The notes beneath the pieces are model-generated. The model had not been told where the DNA came from. It was given only the letters and a program-made list of their open reading frames with translations, and searched no databases. Shown in pieces: positions 6,203 to 8,908 of a DNA stretch of 8,908 nucleotides. The translations under genes and the position numbers were made by a program. How positions within the stretch are numbered: position 1 is the stretch's first letter; the number at the start of each line of letters is the position of its first letter. Source of the stretch: JBCDCU01 sp039180865 (lineage in GTDB: Bacteria > Pseudomonadota > Alphaproteobacteria > Rhizobiales > JACESI01); NCBI GenBank assembly GCA_039180865.1, contig JBCDCZ010000184.1, forward strand, positions 1 to 8,908, read 5' to 3'.

Positions 6203-7348
6203 TCACATCAGCGCTTCATAAAGCGCCCGCGTGTTTTCCTTTGTCATCGGAACGGGGTTTCCGCCGGTGCTCGGATCACGCAAGGCGGCATTGACGAGAA
6301 CCTCAATATCCGGATCTTTGACGCCGAGGTCGGTGAGCGTTTTCGGGATCTGGAAGGCGTTGTTGAAATCATCGACAAAAGCGGAGAACCCGTCAAAGCC
6401 GCCATCGATTTCGAGATAGGCGGCAGCACGGTCGAAGCGCTCCCGGATCGCATCGGCATTGAATTTCAAGACCTCGGGCATGCAGACGGCATTCGTCGTG
6501 CCGTGATGGGTGTGAAAATGAGCGCCGATCGGATGGCTGAGCGCGTGGATCGCGCCAAGGCCCTTCTGGAACGCCGTGGCCCCCATGGCAGCCGCACTCA
6601 TCATGTTGCCGCGCGCTTCGATATCCGTCCCGTCGAGATAGGCGCGGGGCAAGTACTCTTTCACAAGGCGCATCCCTTCAAGCGCGATGCCCTGGCTCAT
6701 CGGATGATAATGCGGCGAGGAATAGGCTTCCACGCAATGGGCAAATGCGTCGAGCCCGGTGCCTGCAGTGATGAATTTCGGCATGCCAATCGTGAGTTCC
6801 GGATCGGCGATGACAACGGCGGGTAGCATTTTCGGATGGAAGATGATCTTTTTTTCGTGGCTGTCCGATTTCGTGATAACACCGGCGCGCCCGACTTCCG
6901 ATCCCGTTCCAGCCGTTGTTGGAACGGCGACGATGGGCGCAATCGTGTCGGGATTGGCGCGTGTCCACCAGTCGCCGATATCCTCAAAATCCCAGATCGG
7001 CCGGGTCTGACCGGCCATGAAAGCGATCACCTTGGCAAGATCAAGCCCGGAGCCGCCACCAAAAGCGATGACGCCGTCAAAGCCGCCTTCGCGATAGGCT
7101 TTGACGCCCTCGTCGGCGTTTTGGTCGGTCGGGTTCGGATCGACGTCGGCAAAGAGTGCGGCCCCAAGGCCAGCCTCTTCCATGAGGGTAAGCGTGCGCT
7201 TGGTAATCTCGTTATTTGCCAATCCGCGATCTGTCACGAGGAGGGGTTTTTTGATCCCGGCGGCAGCGCAGGCGTCGCCGATTTCCGCAATCCGGCCCGC
7301 GCCGAAACGGATGGGATTGGGATAGCTCCAGTTTGCGGTCAAAGTCAT
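6203..7348 (-). CDS. Iron-containing alcohol dehydrogenase
   Basis: A 381-residue NAD(P)-dependent group III alcohol dehydrogenase that oxidises a primary alcohol to an aldehyde (or the reverse) in the cytoplasm. The nucleotide-binding motif G-G-G-S-G-L-D-L-A-K is at 97-106, and P-T-T-A-G-T-G-S-E at 143-151. The four metal ligands are Asp200 and His204 (D-A-F-A-H), His268 and His282; their spacing (4, 64, 14) matches that of FucO. Length is normal. The open frame continues 35 codons further upstream, but those codons are the aldehyde dehydrogenase gene read in another frame. The ATG at 7348 overlaps the restored aldehyde dehydrogenase stop as ATGA and begins the usual W-S-Y-P-N-P-I-R-F-G-A-G start of the family. 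It is the last gene of the ligase-aldehyde dehydrogenase-alcohol dehydrogenase operon, so its substrate is probably an alcohol made from a glutamylated amine, or a toxic aldehyde by-product. Confidence 0.92.
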   Translation of the reverse strand: MTLTANWSYPNPIRFGAGRIAEIGDACAAAGIKKPLLVTDRGLANNEITKRTLTLMEEAGLGAALFADVDPNPTDQNADEGVKAYREGGFDGVIAFGGGSGLDLAKVIAFMAGQTRPIWDFEDIGDWWTRANPDTIAPIVAVPTTAGTGSEVGRAGVITKSDSHEKKIIFHPKMLPAVVIADPELTIGMPKFITAGTGLDAFAHCVEAYSSPHYHPMSQGIALEGMRLVKEYLPRAYLDGTDIEARGNMMSAAAMGATAFQKGLGAIHALSHPIGAHFHTHHGTTNAVCMPEVLKFNADAIRERFDRAAAYLEIDGGFDGFSAFVDDFNNAFQIPKTLTDLGVKDPDIEVLVNAALRDPSTGGNPVPMTKENTRALYEALM

Positions 7349-8726
7349 GGGCGGATCTTCTTCAAATGGTAGGATTTCGGTCGGGTAAGGGCGTGAAAGC
7401 CGAGGACCGAAAGGCCCGCGCCGCGCCCGGTGTCTTTGCAGCCGGTCCAGCAAAGCGCCGGATCGAGATAGTCACAGCGGTTCATGAAGACGGTGCCGGT
7501 TTCAATCCGCTCACCAATCGCAAGCGCTGCATCGATATCGTTGGTCCAGAGCGAACAGGTAAGACCGAATGGACGGCATTCATGAGGCGGATTGCTTCTT
7601 CGTCATCTGCTACCGGCATGATGCCGACGGCAGGCCCGAACGTCTCATCGCGCATGATCCGCATATCGTGGCTGACATTGGTGAGGATCTGCGGCGTGAG
7701 GTAAGTCCCGCCATCATCCTCTGGCATGATCTCGATATGGGTGACGGCCCCGTCCGCGACGGCCTCCGTGATCTGGTCGCGTACTTCTTTCGCAAAACGA
7801 AGATTGGCCATCGGTCCGATCGAGGTGTCCTCGTCCAGCGGATTACCGAGTTTATAGCTTCTAACGAGAGCGACCGCCTTTTCGACAAAGGTCTCAAACA
7901 GGCTTTCATGGACATAGATCCGCTCAATCCCGCAGCAGCACTGGCCGGAATTGAACATTGCCCCGTCAATCAGAGTATCGACCGCCGCGTCAAGGTCGGC
8001 GTCGGCCCGCACATAGCCAGGATCCTTGCCGCCAAGTTCCGTGGAAACCGCGGTGAAGGTTCCGGCTGCCGCCTGTTCCATGGCGCGTCCGCCTTGAACG
8101 GAACCGGTGAAATTTACGAAGCCGAAATGGCCTTCGGAAATGAGTGTGGAGGTGGTGTCGTGATCAAGCACAAGATTGGTGAAGACGCCGTCAGGTAGGC
8201 CCGCTTCCTTAAAAGCGTCAGCGAGGTGCTCGCCGACCAGGATCGTCTGTGAGGCGTGTTTCAGGACCACTGTGTTTCCGGCAATAAGCGCGGGGGCGAC
8301 CGTATTGATCGCCGTCATATAGGGGTAGTTCCAGGGCGCCACGACGAGGATAACGCCCTGCGGTTCGCGCTCGATCTTGCGGAGGAAATCATCGGATTCT
8401 TCAATAATGATCGGGGCGAGAGCCTTTTCGGCAATCGATGCCATATAGGTCGCGCGTTCTTCGAAGCCGCCGAATTCTCCGCCATAGCGCACGGGCCGTC
8501 CCATCTGGTGGGCAAGTTCCGTCACCATCCGCTCACGCGTTGCCCCGATGGCGGCAACCGCCTTTTGCACGAATGCAATCCGTTCAGTGAGGGGGAGCGC
8601 CGCCCAGTCGGCCTGGGTCGCTTTGGCAGCCTCTACTTTCGCTCGGGCTTCGTCGACGGAAAGGCATGGCCGTTCCGCGTAAGTCGACCCGTCTATCGGA
8701 GAGATGCATTGGATAGTCTTGCTCAC
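7345..8726 (-). pseudogene. Aldehyde dehydrogenase, frameshifted near the 3' end
   Basis: An NAD(P)-dependent aldehyde dehydrogenase that would be 460 residues, normal for the family, if one missing base were restored. Intact marks are P-W-N (131-133), the cofactor-binding lysine in V-L-K-H-A-S (156), N-F-T-G-S (205-209), the general base Glu230 in E-L-G-G-K and the nucleophile Cys264 in N-S-G-Q-C-C-C-G. Then E-T-F-G-P (361-365) follows. After residue 383 the frame turns to non-family sequence and stops at 7482. The other frame supplies P-F-G-L-T-C-S-L-W-T, G-T-V-F-M-N-R and the C-terminal G-C-K-D-T-G-R-G, and ends at 7345 in an ATGA overlap with the alcohol dehydrogenase. The start is GTG at 8726, five bases after the ligase stop, with only a weak AAGG upstream. 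It probably oxidises an aldehyde made by the pathway to an acid. Whether the lesion is a real mutation or a sequencing error is open. Confidence 0.9.
7573..7577 (-). other. Frameshift site in the aldehyde dehydrogenase gene
   Basis: Between the codons for M-N (7583-7578) and P-F-G-L-T (from 7572) there are five bases where six are needed, so one base is missing. Upstream and downstream frames each match the aldehyde dehydrogenase family without a gap. There is no homopolymer run here, which makes ordinary slippage a less obvious cause. Confidence 0.85.
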
Positions 8727-8731
8727 GGGTC

Positions 8732-8908
8732 TTACGCCTTTTCAAAGCCGCGCGCGATTTCCCAATCGGTCACGACGCGGTCGAATTCTTCCTGCTCCCA
8801 TTCGGCAGCACGGGTGTAATGGTCAATCACAGCGTTGCCCATCGCTTCCCGCAACATCGCTGAACCGCGCAGGGTTTCGGTCGCAGCGCGCAACGTGTTC
8901 GGGATTTC
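8732..8908 (-). CDS. Glutamine synthetase-like (gamma-glutamyl-amine ligase) protein, C-terminal fragment
   Basis: The last 58 codons of a gene that begins beyond the right edge of the window. The fragment has L-R-A-A-T-E-T-L-R-G-S-A-M-L-R-E, then D-H-Y-T-R-A-A-E-W-E, and the closing V-T-D-W-E-I-A-R-G-F-E, which is the conserved end of glutamine synthetases and their PuuA-like relatives. Because an aldehyde dehydrogenase follows after five bases and an alcohol dehydrogenase after that, it is more likely a gamma-glutamyl-amine ligase (as PuuA for putrescine or GlnA4 for ethanolamine) than the nitrogen-assimilating enzyme. That is inferred from context; the ATP and glutamate sites lie outside the window. 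Confidence 0.85.
   Translation of the reverse strand, partial: EIPNTLRAATETLRGSAMLREAMGNAVIDHYTRAAEWEQEEFDRVVTDWEIARGFEKA

Noticed and set aside
6128..6826. Long open frame of 232 codons on the plus strand opposite the alcohol dehydrogenase
   Set aside because: It is antisense to a well-supported gene, has no family resemblance, and arises from GC-rich codon use on the other strand.
7349..7453. 35-codon N-terminal extension of the alcohol dehydrogenase
   Set aside because: These codons are the restored end of the aldehyde dehydrogenase in another frame; the ATG at 7348 gives the family's normal start.
7569..8198. Open frame of 209 codons on the plus strand opposite the aldehyde dehydrogenase
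   Set aside because: Shadow of the aldehyde dehydrogenase gene; no ribosome binding site or recognisable protein features.

Overview
The window looks like chromosomal DNA from a Gram-negative bacterium, most likely an alphaproteobacterium. This is inferred from GC-rich third codon positions, AAGGAG/GAGG-type ribosome binding sites, tightly packed short operons with 1-4 bp overlaps, and the gene mix (Ldh2-type dehydrogenase, RhtA-like exporter beside an Lrp regulator, glutamine-synthetase-like ligase with an aldehyde and an iron alcohol dehydrogenase). No RNA genes, insertion sequences, phage genes or CRISPR arrays were seen, and no gap exceeds about 150 bp.

Left part, plus strand (1-3402): the C-terminal end of an aldo/keto reductase, whose stop codon overlaps the start of a six-helix membrane protein of the DUF6064 type. 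A 141 bp gap follows, and its last part forms a hairpin that hides the ribosome binding site of an Ldh2-family malate/lactate-type dehydrogenase. Next is a two-gene unit: a TetR regulator behind a clear promoter overlapped by two tandem palindromes, overlapping by 4 bp a small protein with a degraded metallo-beta-lactamase metal site.

Middle (3424-6192): a ureohydrolase (arginase/agmatinase superfamily) on the minus strand. It keeps all six metal ligands and resembles the nickel-dependent guanidine hydrolase (GdmH) clade, but carries an unusual histidine-rich insertion. Upstream on the same strand is an RhtA/EamA-type exporter, divergent by 47 bp from an Lrp/AsnC regulator that probably controls it.

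Right part, minus strand (6203-8908): a compact operon reading glutamine synthetase-like ligase (only its end is present), aldehyde dehydrogenase, iron-containing alcohol dehydrogenase. The aldehyde dehydrogenase is broken by a single missing base near its 3' end. Reading on in the other frame restores the family C-terminus and ends exactly in an ATGA overlap with the alcohol dehydrogenase start. The gene set fits a gamma-glutamylation route for an amine, probably an amino alcohol: glutamylate the amine, oxidise the alcohol to an aldehyde, then to an acid. The nearby ureohydrolase could supply an amine from a guanidino compound. That link is inference.
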